Source: Ectopseudomonas mendocina
Lineage (GTDB): Bacteria; Pseudomonadota; Gammaproteobacteria; Pseudomonadales; Pseudomonadaceae
Direction of reading: 5' to 3'
Length of the DNA: 64,000 nt
Assembly (NCBI RefSeq): GCF_007049795.1
Contig: NZ_SCFY01000001.1
Coordinates: 248,001 to 312,000 of the forward strand
Shown: positions 39,211 through 48,252 of the stretch, piece after piece
Layout: the number at the start of each line of letters is the position of its first letter
How positions within the stretch are numbered: the stretch's first letter is position 1
Position numbers and translations under genes: made by a program
The notes under the pieces: model-generated
Databases searched by the model: none
What the model was told of the DNA's origin: nothing
The model's input: the letters and a program-made list of their open reading frames with translations, nothing else

Positions 39211-40452
39211 ATGATCGATCCCAAGCGCGTTTTGCGCGCCCTCGCCGAACACTGGACGTTGCTCGAACCGCTCTGCGAGCGTTTCGACGCCGGCACCCTG
39301 AGCCTGGTCGAGCTGCGCAACCAGCTCGCCACCCAGTTGCCCGACACCACGCCCAGCGACACCACTGCCCTGCTCGACACCTGGATTCGTCTGGACATCC
39401 TGGTGCCGGTGGCCAAGAGCCCGAACCGCTTCGAGCTCAACGCGCAAATCCATGATTTTCTCGCCTACCTGCGCCGTGAACACCGCCTCGGCCTGTGCCT
39501 GGAGATCGAAGCCTACCTGCGCCACTTGGAGCGCCTGGCCGGCTATATCCAGGATGCCTTCGAGGTGCGCGATGCCAACGACCTCGCGCGGCAGTTGCGC
39601 CTGCTCGATATGCGCGTGCGCGACGTACTGAAGAAGTTGGCCAACGACGAACAGGCACTGGTCAGCGTGGCCGACCGGGCCAAGACCTCGGATCGGCAGA
39701 TTCCCCTGCGCCAACGCTACGCCGAGGTGCTGGCCACCTGGGACGAATACGTCGAGCCGATGATCCAACTGGTCGCCGCCGATGGTGCCTTTGAGCAGGG
39801 CGTGCGCCGCGTCGAACAGGTGCTGCTGCGCCTGCTCGGCGATCAGCAGCGCCTCGGCCAATTGGTCGACGACGACCTGCTGCTGCGCACCCATGCGCGC
39901 ATCTTGGAAATGCAGACCACCGCCCAGCTCACCCTGCGCAAGGCCCGCGAACTGCTGCTGCCGCTGCGCGAAGAAGCGCGTCGGCACAACGCCGTGACCC
40001 GTGGCGCCGCGCTGGCGCTGTCGGTGATCCGCAAGAAGGGCATCGACGCCGTGCCGCAAGCGGCGATGCCCTTGTTCACCCGGCCGCAGAGCAACTTCCT
40101 CGGTTCGGCCAGCCAGGTCGAGGCCTACGTCTACGCCCTGGCACGCTTCGAAGCCAAGCCGGCGCATTTCCCCAAGGCCAGCGGCAGCCGCAAGGGCGGC
40201 GCGCCCAAGGCGCCGAAAACCGCGCGGGAAATGATCGAACGCTGCGAACAGGCCCTGCCACTGCCGGACCTGATGACCTGGCTGCTGGAGCAGGAACCGG
40301 AAGGCGCCACCGACGAGTTGCTCTACTGGTTCTCGCGCCTGTCGCGTGAAGGCCGCTTCCAGCGCGACCGCCTGGAACGTCAGACCTACCTGACCCGCGA
40401 GCACGAAATCAGCATCAGCTCCTATGCGTTGGTGGGCCGCCCCAGTGCCTGA
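39211..40452 (+). CDS. mksF: Condensin kleisin subunit MksF
   Basis: A 413-residue MukF-like kleisin that would bridge the MksB heads. It is predicted largely helical, with an N-terminal winged-helix part (about 1-90), a helical middle and a C-terminal conserved region ending in SYALVGRPSA. The ATG at 39211 is chosen since the frame upstream is unconserved. It is followed by mksE (158 bp with a palindrome between) and mksB. I recall the same gene set as PA4684-PA4686 in P. aeruginosa. Confidence 0.92.
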   Translation: MIDPKRVLRALAEHWTLLEPLCERFDAGTLSLVELRNQLATQLPDTTPSDTTALLDTWIRLDILVPVAKSPNRFELNAQIHDFLAYLRREHRLGLCLEIEAYLRHLERLAGYIQDAFEVRDANDLARQLRLLDMRVRDVLKKLANDEQALVSVADRAKTSDRQIPLRQRYAEVLATWDEYVEPMIQLVAADGAFEQGVRRVEQVLLRLLGDQQRLGQLVDDDLLLRTHARILEMQTTAQLTLRKARELLLPLREEARRHNAVTRGAALALSVIRKKGIDAVPQAAMPLFTRPQSNFLGSASQVEAYVYALARFEAKPAHFPKASGSRKGGAPKAPKTAREMIERCEQALPLPDLMTWLLEQEPEGATDELLYWFSRLSREGRFQRDRLERQTYLTREHEISISSYALVGRPSA

Positions 40453-40528
40453 TTTTTACCTAGGGTGGACCAGGGCGCGCAGCCAACGCCTTCTTTGCTC
40501 CACCTTGTTGATTGCCTTGATCGAGCCT

Positions 40529-40590
40529 GTAGGAGCGAGCTCTGCTCGCGAACGACTACGGGACGCTTCGCGAGCAGAGCTCGCTCCCAC
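40529..40590. repeat. REP-like palindrome inside the mks operon
   Basis: GTAGGAGCGAGCTCTGCTCG begins at 40529 and its complement ends GAGCTCGCTCCCAC at 40590. The same unit is at 47900 and 48148. It ends 20 bp before the mksE start. Confidence 0.85.
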
Positions 40591-40610
40591 ATTCGTCAGA
40601 TGACTTGCGT

Positions 40611-41303
40611 ATGAACATCGATCTGAAAGAAATGACCCAGCTCGCGGCCGCGTTCCGCGACCTGTTCAAGGGCTACCACATCTCGCGCAGCGAGCCGGAG
40701 TGCTACGCCCAGCTGTCCAGCATGCAGGATCAGTATCGTGCGCTGTTCCGCGCCCTCGGCTTCGAGCTGGTGTGCGACCCGCGCGGTTTCTACTATTTCG
40801 TGCCCGAGCAGGTCGCCCCGCAGGTGAACAAGACCGCTCAACGCCTGGCGCTGTTCACCTTCATCCTCGTCGAGCACCTGGCCGACCAGGGCCGCGACCC
40901 GCTCTCCGTACTCGACGGCGGCAGCATCGGCCGTGACGAGCTGCCGGCGCTGCTGGAGAAGTACCGCGACCTGTTCCTGCAGGCCGAAGTCACCACCTTC
41001 GAGGAGCTGGAAGACAAGATCATCCGCCGCCTCATCCAGCTCGGCTTCGCCGAGGACAGCAACGGCGTGTACCGCTTCCTGCCGCCGATGCATCGTTTCC
41101 TCGACGTCTGCCTGTCGGTGCAGCACGACCGCGACCTGGCGGCCAGCCTGCACAGCAGCGACCTGCCACTGCCGGCTCCGGTGCTGCTGGACGATGACGG
41201 CGATGCCGATCCGGCCGAAGCCGTGGACGTCGAAGAATCCGAGGAAGACGCCCTGGCCCGCGCCATGGGCGAAGAACGCGCCGCACAGGAGATGGACGCA
41301 TGA
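40611..41303 (+). CDS. mksE: Condensin subunit MksE
   Basis: A 230-residue MukE-like protein: tandem winged helices and a strongly acidic C-terminal tail (DDDGDADPAEAVDVEESEEDA). It binds MksF and adjusts ATPase engagement of MksB. The ATG at 40611 is chosen; a TTG 6 nt upstream is possible. No ribosome site is obvious, since the spacer is occupied by a palindrome. The stop overlaps the mksB start as ATGA. Confidence 0.92.
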   Translation: MNIDLKEMTQLAAAFRDLFKGYHISRSEPECYAQLSSMQDQYRALFRALGFELVCDPRGFYYFVPEQVAPQVNKTAQRLALFTFILVEHLADQGRDPLSVLDGGSIGRDELPALLEKYRDLFLQAEVTTFEELEDKIIRRLIQLGFAEDSNGVYRFLPPMHRFLDVCLSVQHDRDLAASLHSSDLPLPAPVLLDDDGDADPAEAVDVEESEEDALARAMGEERAAQEMDA

Positions 41304-44131
41304 GCCAGGAACGCTACGGCATCCGCCGCTTCGCCCTGCTGAATACCGCCGGCTACAGCCTCGGCCTGTTCCCGCTGGAAAACCCGCTGTCGGTCTACGG
41401 CGCCAACAACCTGGGTAAATCCGCCTCGATCAACGCCCTACAGTTCCCCATCCTGGCGCGCATGTCGGACATGAGCTTCGGCAAGTACAGCCTGGAAGCC
41501 TCGCGCAAGTTCTACTTCGCATCAGACACTAGCTACATCCTCGTCGAAGTCGCCCTGCCTCATGGCCCGCACGTGATCGGCGTGGCCGGTCGCGGTCCTG
41601 GAGGTGGCTTCGGCCACCAATTCTTTGCCTACGCCGGTGAGCTGGATCTGGAGCACTATCAGCAGAACGGCACCTGCCTGCGTCAGCGTGAGCTGTTCAA
41701 GAACCTCGGCCAGGCCGGCATCACCGCCTACGAACTGAAGCCCGACGAACTGCGTCGCCTGCTGGTCGGCGGTCACACCAGCATCCCGCTGGATCTGACC
41801 CTGATTCCGCTGCGTTCGACCAGCGAGCAGAGCCTGAAGACCTTCCGCGCCCTGTTCATCAACCTGCTGCACATGCGCGAGATCACCGCCGCCAAACTCA
41901 AGCAGCTGTTCCTCGATGCCTTCGAGCACAGCCTGCGCTCCGGCAGCGTCGACTACATCGCCGCCACCGAGGAAGCCTTCCGCGACGTGCGCCGCATGGA
42001 GCAGGACTACCAGGCCCTGGTCACCGCCGGCCCGTTGATCGAAGCGCTGGCCTCGGGCGTGGCCCAGCGCGAAGTGCTGCGCGGCAAGCTGCACCGCCTC
42101 TCGCCGCTGCTCGACAACCTGCTGGGCACCTGGCACGACTATACCGATGCGCGCAAGGAAGAGCTGGTGATCCAGGCCGAGCATTACCGCAGCGAGCAGG
42201 ACGGCCTGCAGAACGAGCAGCGTGGCGGCACCAGTGAGCTGATGCGCCTGGAGCGTGAGATCAGCGAGATCCAGCGCTGGCTCGGCGAGCTTGCGGTGCT
42301 GAAAAACCGCTTCGCCCTGGTGGACAACGCCAAGGTGCTGGAAGAGCAACTGCTCGCCGCCAAGGACGCCCACGACGAACTGGCCGGCGCACTGGCGCAG
42401 TCGCGGCAGTTCTCCAGCGAAGACCTCGACGAGCGCCTGCGCGACCTGGAAAAACGCCTCAAGTCGGTCAAGCAGCAACTCGATCACGCCGACAACAACA
42501 GCTACTCGCGCCTGCGCGAGGAATTCAGCCAGGCCGATGTCGATCGCCTGATGCGCCTGTTCAACGGCCAGCTGTTCAGCCTGCCACTGGGTGAGAAAGG
42601 CATCCAGGCCGACGGTGACGACTGGGTCAAGGCCGTCGAAGCAGTGCTGGATCGCTTCAAGGGCGATACCTTCGCCGTGCCGGGCCTGTCCATCGACCTC
42701 AGCCATATCGAGCCACCCGCCCTGCAGGCCCTGGCCGACCGCGCTGCCCTGCGCGACCAAAAGGATCGCCTGGAGCGCGAGCTCAAGCAGCTCAAGACCC
42801 AGCAGTCGGTGGCCGCCGACCGCGCCGCCAGCAAGGCCCAGGCTGAGACGCTGTACCAGGCCGTGCTGGACGCGCAGAAGGCCCTGGAAGACTTCCGCAA
42901 GAGCCAGACCCTGACTGCCGAAGAGCCGCAGAAGCTGGAGCGCCTGGCCGAGCTGGAAGGCGCGCAGGACGAACTCAAGCGTGCCAGCGATGCCTTCGCC
43001 GAGCGCGTGCAGCAACTGTCCGCCAAGCTGCAACTGGTTGGCCGTCAACTGGCCGATCTGGAAGCCAAGGAACGCACCCTGGAAGACGCCCTGCGTCGTC
43101 GCCAGCTACTGCCGGCCGATCTGCCCTTCGGCACGCCGTTCATGGAGCCGGTGGACGACTCGCTGGACAACCTGCTGCCGCTGCTCAACGACTATCAGGA
43201 CACCTGGCAGGCACTGCAGCGCATCGACGGCCAGATCGAGGCGCTGTACGCCCAGGTGCGCCTGAAAGGCGTGGCCAAGTTCGACAGCGAGGATGATGTC
43301 GAGCGTCGCCTGCAACTGCTGGTCAACGCCTACGCCCACCGCCAGGACGAGGCGCTGACCCTGGCCAAGGCGCGCCGCGCGGCGGTCACCGATATCGCCC
43401 GCACCCTGCGCAATATCCGCAGCGACTACGACAACCTGGAACACCAACTGGCGCTGTTCAACCGCGAGATCAACAAGCGCCAGGTCTCCAACCTGCAAAG
43501 TTTCCGCATCGTCCTGACGCCGAACAAGGAAGCCCTGCGCCATATCGATCAGATCATCCACAGCGCCGGCCAGTACGAGGAAGGCGAAACCCTGTCGGTG
43601 TTCGACCTGTCGCAGTCGGCCGAGCAGGACGCCAAGAACGAGGAAGCCAAGGATTACCTGTCGCGCCTGGTCGCGGCCAACGGCAACCAGCTGGGCCTGA
43701 AGGATCTGTTCGAACTGGCCTTCGAGATCACCAAGGTGCACGGCCAGCCGGTTATTCACACGGACATCGATGGCGCCGCTTCCAACGGCACCACCATGAC
43801 AATCAAAGCGCTGACCAATATGTACCTGCTGCTGCACCTGATGGATCGCGAGCAGGCCGGGCGCGTGCGCCTGCCCTACTACCTCGACGAGGCAGCGGAC
43901 ATCGACGAACGCAACCAGCAGGCGCTGATCGAAACCAGCCTGCAACTGGGCTTCGTGCCGATCCTCGCCTCGGTCAAGCCGCAGGTCTCGGCCCACGTGG
44001 CCATCGACCTGGAAGGCGGCAGCGGGCCCAACGGCATCTATATCGACGAAGCGGACTGGAAGTTCATTAAGCCCCGAGAAAGTGTCAAGACGCAGGCGCC
44101 TCAACAGGAGGAAGCCGCCGAACCGGCCTGA
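41300..44131 (+). CDS. mksB: SMC-like condensin ATPase MksB
   Basis: A 943-residue SMC-like ATPase. Walker A is GANNLGKS (34-41). Long coiled coils span about 290-460 and 500-620, with a hinge-like segment between. The C-terminal ATPase half carries YYLDEAADIDERNQQ (Walker B-type). It folds and moves chromosomal DNA with MksEF. The ATGA overlap shows coupling to mksE. No mksG (JetD/TOPRIM-like nuclease) follows; the next gene is convergent, so this is the housekeeping MksBEF type and not the Wadjet type. Confidence 0.95.
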   Translation: MSQERYGIRRFALLNTAGYSLGLFPLENPLSVYGANNLGKSASINALQFPILARMSDMSFGKYSLEASRKFYFASDTSYILVEVALPHGPHVIGVAGRGPGGGFGHQFFAYAGELDLEHYQQNGTCLRQRELFKNLGQAGITAYELKPDELRRLLVGGHTSIPLDLTLIPLRSTSEQSLKTFRALFINLLHMREITAAKLKQLFLDAFEHSLRSGSVDYIAATEEAFRDVRRMEQDYQALVTAGPLIEALASGVAQREVLRGKLHRLSPLLDNLLGTWHDYTDARKEELVIQAEHYRSEQDGLQNEQRGGTSELMRLEREISEIQRWLGELAVLKNRFALVDNAKVLEEQLLAAKDAHDELAGALAQSRQFSSEDLDERLRDLEKRLKSVKQQLDHADNNSYSRLREEFSQADVDRLMRLFNGQLFSLPLGEKGIQADGDDWVKAVEAVLDRFKGDTFAVPGLSIDLSHIEPPALQALADRAALRDQKDRLERELKQLKTQQSVAADRAASKAQAETLYQAVLDAQKALEDFRKSQTLTAEEPQKLERLAELEGAQDELKRASDAFAERVQQLSAKLQLVGRQLADLEAKERTLEDALRRRQLLPADLPFGTPFMEPVDDSLDNLLPLLNDYQDTWQALQRIDGQIEALYAQVRLKGVAKFDSEDDVERRLQLLVNAYAHRQDEALTLAKARRAAVTDIARTLRNIRSDYDNLEHQLALFNREINKRQVSNLQSFRIVLTPNKEALRHIDQIIHSAGQYEEGETLSVFDLSQSAEQDAKNEEAKDYLSRLVAANGNQLGLKDLFELAFEITKVHGQPVIHTDIDGAASNGTTMTIKALTNMYLLLHLMDREQAGRVRLPYYLDEAADIDERNQQALIETSLQLGFVPILASVKPQVSAHVAIDLEGGSGPNGIYIDEADWKFIKPRESVKTQAPQQEEAAEPA

Positions 44132-44134
44132 AAG

Positions 44135-44182
44135 CATCGCGGCTGAAGCCGCTCCTACGACTCACGCACGTGTAGGAGCGGC
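44135..44182. repeat. REP-like palindrome after mksB, ATCGCGGCTGAAGCC family
   Basis: GCATCGCGGCTGAAGCCGCTCCTAC is followed after 14 bases by GTAGGAGCGGCTG. The unit recurs at 57590-57648 and, more diverged, at 4691 and 53467. Confidence 0.75.
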
Positions 44183-44231
44183 TGGGTGGCATTCCGCTTC
44201 AGTCACGAACTTTTATAGCCGCAAAAATGAA

Positions 44232-44254
44232 AGGGGCCGCTCACTGCGGCCCCT
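44232..44254. terminator. Bidirectional terminator between mksB and the MCE gene
   Basis: AGGGGCCGC (44232-44240) and GCGGCCCCT (44246-44254) form a 9-bp GC stem between two convergent genes. On the minus strand it is followed by TTCATTTTT. Confidence 0.8.
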
Positions 44255-44272
44255 TACATTCCTATGATTGTC

Positions 44273-46576
44273 TTATTGCTCCAGCACGATCTTCGGCGCC
44301 CACTGCATCCAGGCTTCCTGCGGCTCGTCGAACAGTGCAAACGTCTGCCCCGGCAATGCCGGGCCGCCCATCTCCGGATTGTTCGGCGTGGCGAAAGCGA
44401 TACCGCCCTCGATCAATGCCTCCAGCGACTCGGTGCGCACCTTCAGCCCCTTGAACAGGCCAGCATCGACACCGATACCACTGGCATTCCAGAAGCGGCT
44501 GCCCGAACGCACCAGCGGCGCATAGCGTGGCTCGATCAACACATGAATCAAAACACGATCCGAGGTCGGTCCCAACTCGAAATCCACCACCTTGCCCACC
44601 GGCACCTCGCGGTAGCTGACGATCACCCCCGGCTTGATCGACCCCCGCCGTGGCGCGCTCAGCACCAAGCGCAAGCCTTCCTCGCGCACAGCCTGGTTCG
44701 ACGGACTGGTCAGGGCGGTGAACTCGGTACGGCGGGCGCCTTTCTGCGCCGGCAACTGCACCTCCAGATACTGACCGCTGACCAGCGTGCCGAGGTTCGC
44801 GGTACGAGTCAGGCTCAGCTCCGGCTTCACCACCCAGAACTGCGTCCCTTCACGGGCGATCTGCTCCGCCGCCTGAGTGATACGCACATTGAGAATCACC
44901 GCCTGCAGGTCATCGGTCAGGCTAAGGTTCTCGACCTTGCCTACCTCCAGCCCCTTGTAGCGCAGCAGTGTGCCCGGTTGCAGGCCATCGCCATCGGCCA
45001 CGCGTATGGTGATCTGCTGGCCCAACTGCAAGGCACTGTCGCGATCAGCATGTAAAGCGAAGCGCTGCACTTGGCGATCCGACCTCGCCGCCTGCAGGTC
45101 TGGCGTCTCGAAAGCGATGCCGCCCGCCAGGAGAGTCTGCAACGACTCGCTCTTGACCTCGACGCCGGACAGGCCGCCCTTGAGGGTGATACCGCTGGCA
45201 TTCCAGAAGCGCGTCGAGGTGTTCACCAGATGCACGTAGTCCGGCTCGATATGCACGCCCAGCACCACCTGACGGTTATCGCGCGACAGTTGATAACTCT
45301 GTACCGAGCCCACCTTGATCTGCCGATATAGCACCGGACTGCCAACTTCGATGGAGCCGAGTTGATCGGTGAACAGCACCAGATGAAGTCCTGGCGCACC
45401 CAGGTCTAACGGTGGAGCCTTGCTCCGCGCGACAAAGTTGCGTGCCGGCGGATTACCCTTCTCTCCCGGCCGCACAGCAATGTAGTTACCCTTGACCAGC
45501 GCCTCGAGGCCAGTGATACCGGCCAGCGAGATGGAGGGTTTGACCACCCAGAAATCCGAGCCTTCCACCAGGTACTCTTCGGCTAATGGATTGATCGTCA
45601 GCTCGGCCGTGGCGCTATTGAGATCGCGGTCGACTTTCATAGTTTTCAGCGAACCGACCTGAATGCCCTTGTACATGACTGGCGTGCGGCCTTCCTGCAA
45701 ACCGTCAAAGTCGCTGAGCTTGACGACGATCTTGATACCCGCCTGAGCCTCGTCGTAGTCCTCATAAAGACGGAACGGCAGCGCAGGATCGGTAGGCGGG
45801 CTGTCCTTGCGATGTTCGGGCGTGGCGAAGGCGATACCGCCGGCCACGATGCTGGCCAATGACTCGCTACGCAGCTTGAAACCGGAGAGATCGGCATCGA
45901 CACTGATGCCGCTGGCATTCCAGAAGCGCGTATGTTTACGCACCAGATGTGCGTAAGCAGGCTCGATGAACACCTTCACCTCTACCGTGCTCTGATCCTC
46001 AGCCAAGGTGTAACTCTTGACCCGGCCGACCTGAATCTGTCGATAGAACACCGGGCTGTCCCGATCGAGCGAACCCAGCCGCTCGGCTTTCAACGTGATA
46101 TGCAGCCCCGGAACATCGTCGCCCATCGGCGGCTCCTGGTCCAAGGCGGTAAAGCTACGCGTCGACTCGCCCTCACCGGGGCTGAAGGTAATGTAGTTAC
46201 CGGAGACCAGCGTCTCCAGGCCACTGATACCGGCCAGGCTGACATTGGGTTTGACCAACCAGAAACGAGTCCCTTCGCGCAGGAATTGCTCGATTTCCTT
46301 ATTCACCTCGACCTGAGCAAGAACGCCGCGTTTGTCATCCGATGAATCCAGGCTGATGGCCGTTACCTTGCCGACCGCCATGCCCTTGTACATCAACTCG
46401 GTCTTGCCAGCCTGAATGCCCTCGCCGCTGGCGAACACCAACTCGACCTGAATACCTGCCTCGCTGTAAGCACGCCAGGCCAGCCAGCCGCCGATCAGCA
46501 GTGCGATAAGAGGCAGAACCCAGATGGCCGACCAGTTTGAAGCAGGACGCGTCTTGGCCAGAGGAAGGTCAGTCAT
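44273..46576 (-). CDS. pqiB: Six-domain MCE protein (PqiB/LetB-like intermembrane lipid transport)
   Basis: A 767-residue protein with one N-terminal membrane anchor (WVLPLIALLIGGWLAWRAY, about 15-33) and, by my reading, six MCE domains. The recurring VxYKGxxVG or LYRQIKVG motifs appear in order at FASGEGIQAGKTELMYKGMA, SPVFYRQIQVGRV, TPVMYKGIQVGSL, SPVLYRQIKVGSV, LRYKGLEVGKV and VSYREVPVGKV. MCE proteins form hexameric tubes or plates for lipid transfer across the periplasm. E. coli PqiB has three such domains and LetB seven, so this is intermediate. It overlaps the upstream pqiA-type gene by 8 nt. Confidence 0.92.
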   Translation of the reverse strand: MTDLPLAKTRPASNWSAIWVLPLIALLIGGWLAWRAYSEAGIQVELVFASGEGIQAGKTELMYKGMAVGKVTAISLDSSDDKRGVLAQVEVNKEIEQFLREGTRFWLVKPNVSLAGISGLETLVSGNYITFSPGEGESTRSFTALDQEPPMGDDVPGLHITLKAERLGSLDRDSPVFYRQIQVGRVKSYTLAEDQSTVEVKVFIEPAYAHLVRKHTRFWNASGISVDADLSGFKLRSESLASIVAGGIAFATPEHRKDSPPTDPALPFRLYEDYDEAQAGIKIVVKLSDFDGLQEGRTPVMYKGIQVGSLKTMKVDRDLNSATAELTINPLAEEYLVEGSDFWVVKPSISLAGITGLEALVKGNYIAVRPGEKGNPPARNFVARSKAPPLDLGAPGLHLVLFTDQLGSIEVGSPVLYRQIKVGSVQSYQLSRDNRQVVLGVHIEPDYVHLVNTSTRFWNASGITLKGGLSGVEVKSESLQTLLAGGIAFETPDLQAARSDRQVQRFALHADRDSALQLGQQITIRVADGDGLQPGTLLRYKGLEVGKVENLSLTDDLQAVILNVRITQAAEQIAREGTQFWVVKPELSLTRTANLGTLVSGQYLEVQLPAQKGARRTEFTALTSPSNQAVREEGLRLVLSAPRRGSIKPGVIVSYREVPVGKVVDFELGPTSDRVLIHVLIEPRYAPLVRSGSRFWNASGIGVDAGLFKGLKVRTESLEALIEGGIAFATPNNPEMGGPALPGQTFALFDEPQEAWMQWAPKIVLEQ

Positions 46577-47186
46577 GATCGGTTTCCGTGTTATCCCAGA
46601 TAAGGCGGGGGTCGAAAGTCAGTGCAGCCAGCATGGTCAATATCACCACACTGGCAAAGGCGGCGGCACCTGCTCCAGCTTCGATACTGGCCAGGCTGCC
46701 GAAATTCACTATCGCCACCAGAATGGCGATGACGAATATATCGAGCATCGACCAGCGGCCAATCCACTCGATGAAGCGGTACATGAGGATCCGCTGCTTG
46801 GCAGACATCGGTTGATGGCGCTGCACCGAATACAACAACAGGGCAATGCCCACCAACTTGAAGGTCGGTACCAGAATGCTGGCGATGAACACCACCGCAG
46901 CGATCGGTAGCATGCCGAAGTGAATCAACTCAAGAACGCCACCCATGATGGTTGAGGGCTCGCCTTTGCCTAGGCTGTTGACCGTCATGATCGGCAGCAG
47001 ATTAGCCGGGATATAGAGAATCGCCGACGTCAGCAGCAAGGCCCAGGTCCTGATCAGGCTGTTGGGGCGACGGGCATGAATCTGCCCACCACAGCGACTG
47101 CAGTACTGGTGCTTGGCCGAGTCGTCGGCTGGATTGAGTTGATGACACTCGTGACAGACCAGCAATCCAGCCTCAATCGCCCGCAT
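46569..47186 (-). CDS. PqiA/LetA-type membrane protein, second half
   Basis: A 205-residue protein with a cysteine pair at each end of its N-terminal zinc-ribbon (CHECHQLN and CSRCGGQIH) and four membrane segments. E. coli PqiA and LetA are tandem double versions of this unit; here the two halves are separate genes. It overlaps the first half by 14 nt and pqiB by 8 nt. PqiA-type proteins are thought to hand lipids to the MCE partner at the inner membrane. Confidence 0.9.
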   Translation of the reverse strand: MRAIEAGLLVCHECHQLNPADDSAKHQYCSRCGGQIHARRPNSLIRTWALLLTSAILYIPANLLPIMTVNSLGKGEPSTIMGGVLELIHFGMLPIAAVVFIASILVPTFKLVGIALLLYSVQRHQPMSAKQRILMYRFIEWIGRWSMLDIFVIAILVAIVNFGSLASIEAGAGAAAFASVVILTMLAALTFDPRLIWDNTETDHD

Positions 47187-47832
47187 GGATATTCTCCCCG
47201 GACAAGGCTTCCCAAATCTGATGAGGCGACATGGTCACCTCCAACCAGACTTGTACCAGCAACAGCGCGATGAAGCAGAACAATCCCAAGCCCAGGCTCA
47301 GGTCAGCCAGGTCCATCAGTTTCACCATCGCCACCAGGATGCCCATCAGGTAGACCTCGAGCATTCCCCATTCACGCATATGGTGGTAGATCCGGTAGAG
47401 CCACAGTCCATAACTACGGCCAAAGTCGGTGCGAATACTGAGCAGCACCAGCAACTGACACAGCAGCTTGAGCAGTGGCACCGCCATGCTGCACAGAAAC
47501 ACCACCACGGCGATGCCCTGCATATCACTTTCATACAGCCCGATCACGCCGCTCCAGACGGTGTCCTGCGAGGTCTGCCCCAGTAGATTGAGTTGCATGA
47601 TCGGCAGGAAGTTGGCCGGGACATAGAGCAGCAGAGCCGTCAGCACCAGGGCCAGGCTACGCCGTACCACGTGATGACGGTGGCTGAACAACTCATAACC
47701 ACAACGCGGGCACTCGGCACTCTCGCCATCCTGCAATACCGGCTTGCGCATCAACAGATCGCACTCGTGACAGGCGACCAACTGCTCGATCGGCAAGGAT
47801 GGCAAGGACGGTTCGGGTGGCGAGTCAGACAT
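47173..47832 (-). CDS. PqiA/LetA-type membrane protein, first half
   Basis: A 219-residue protein with a zinc-ribbon (CHECDLLM...CPRCGYEL) and four membrane segments, homologous to the gene below it. It begins the three-gene unit with the other PqiA-type protein and the six-MCE protein. ATG at 47832. I recall this set near PA4689-PA4691 in P. aeruginosa, next to an rRNA operon. Confidence 0.9.
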   Translation of the reverse strand: MSDSPPEPSLPSLPIEQLVACHECDLLMRKPVLQDGESAECPRCGYELFSHRHHVVRRSLALVLTALLLYVPANFLPIMQLNLLGQTSQDTVWSGVIGLYESDMQGIAVVVFLCSMAVPLLKLLCQLLVLLSIRTDFGRSYGLWLYRIYHHMREWGMLEVYLMGILVAMVKLMDLADLSLGLGLFCFIALLLVQVWLEVTMSPHQIWEALSGENIHAGD

Positions 47833-47899
47833 GAAAGTCCCCAGCAGAATTCGCGCATTCTACCCGAGCGGCACTTTTATTGGTGCGTGCCCCAAGCCT

Positions 47900-47946
47900 G
47901 TAGGAGCGAGCTCTGCTCGCGAAGCTACGTAGGGTGCGCCGTGCGC
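47900..47946. repeat. Two half-copies of REP families back to back
   Basis: GTAGGAGCGAGCTCTGCTCG (47900-47919) is the left half of the 40529 family. GTAGGGTGCGCCGTGCGC (47929-47946) is the left half of the 8881 family. Neither has its opposing arm. Confidence 0.7.
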
Positions 47947-48017
47947 CCCGCGATAACCGCGCCTTGGCCGGTACCCCAACGTGATGGCCTGAGCGTATTT
48001 TCCGCGCCGCAAAGAAG

Positions 48018-48049
48018 AAACCCCAGACCGCTTTCGCGATCTGGGGTTT
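48018..48049 (-). terminator. rrn-type terminator downstream of 5S remnant
   Basis: AAACCCCAGA (48018-48027) pairs with TCTGGGGTTT (48040-48049). It is the hairpin seen after pseudomonad 5S rRNA genes, followed on the minus strand by TTCTTT. Confidence 0.85.
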
Positions 48050-48057
48050 CGTATAGG

Positions 48058-48086
48058 AGCTTGACGATGACCTACTCTCACATGGT
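48058..48086 (-). pseudogene. Truncated 3' end of a 5S rRNA gene
   Basis: On the minus strand the sequence reads CATGTGAGAGTAGGTCATCG then TCAAGC. This is the 3' end of Pseudomonas 5S rRNA: about 27 of ~120 nt. The rest of the 5S, and 23S and 16S, are absent; the next ~60 bp upstream do not look ribosomal. The following hairpin is the rrn terminator. It is therefore a relic, not a gene. Confidence 0.85.
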
Positions 48087-48147
48087 GAAGCACCACAAGC
48101 TTCGGCGATTCGGGGGGCGGGATTTTCCCATAGTCGAGCCGGGCTTT

Positions 48148-48234
48148 GTAGGAGCGAGCTCTGCTCGCGAATTCGTTGGCCTTCAGCGAACCAGGCTAGC
48201 GGCAAAAAGCTTCGCGAGCAGAGCTCACTCCTAC
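48148..48234. repeat. REP-like palindrome, GTAGGAGCGAGCTC family
   Basis: GTAGGAGCGAGCTCTGCTCG starts at 48148 and the opposing CGAGCAGAGCTCACTCCTAC ends at 48234, with 38 bp between arms. It fills the gap from the 5S scar to the SLC13 gene. Confidence 0.82.
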
Positions 48235-48252
48235 GCTTGGTGATCCCCCGCG

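Noticed and set aside
39031..40404. A 457-codon open frame opposite mksF
   Set aside because: Antisense to a recognised kleisin and without a domain.
41522..43048. A 508-codon open frame opposite mksB
   Set aside because: Shadow of the coiled-coil region; the biased repetitive sequence explains its length.
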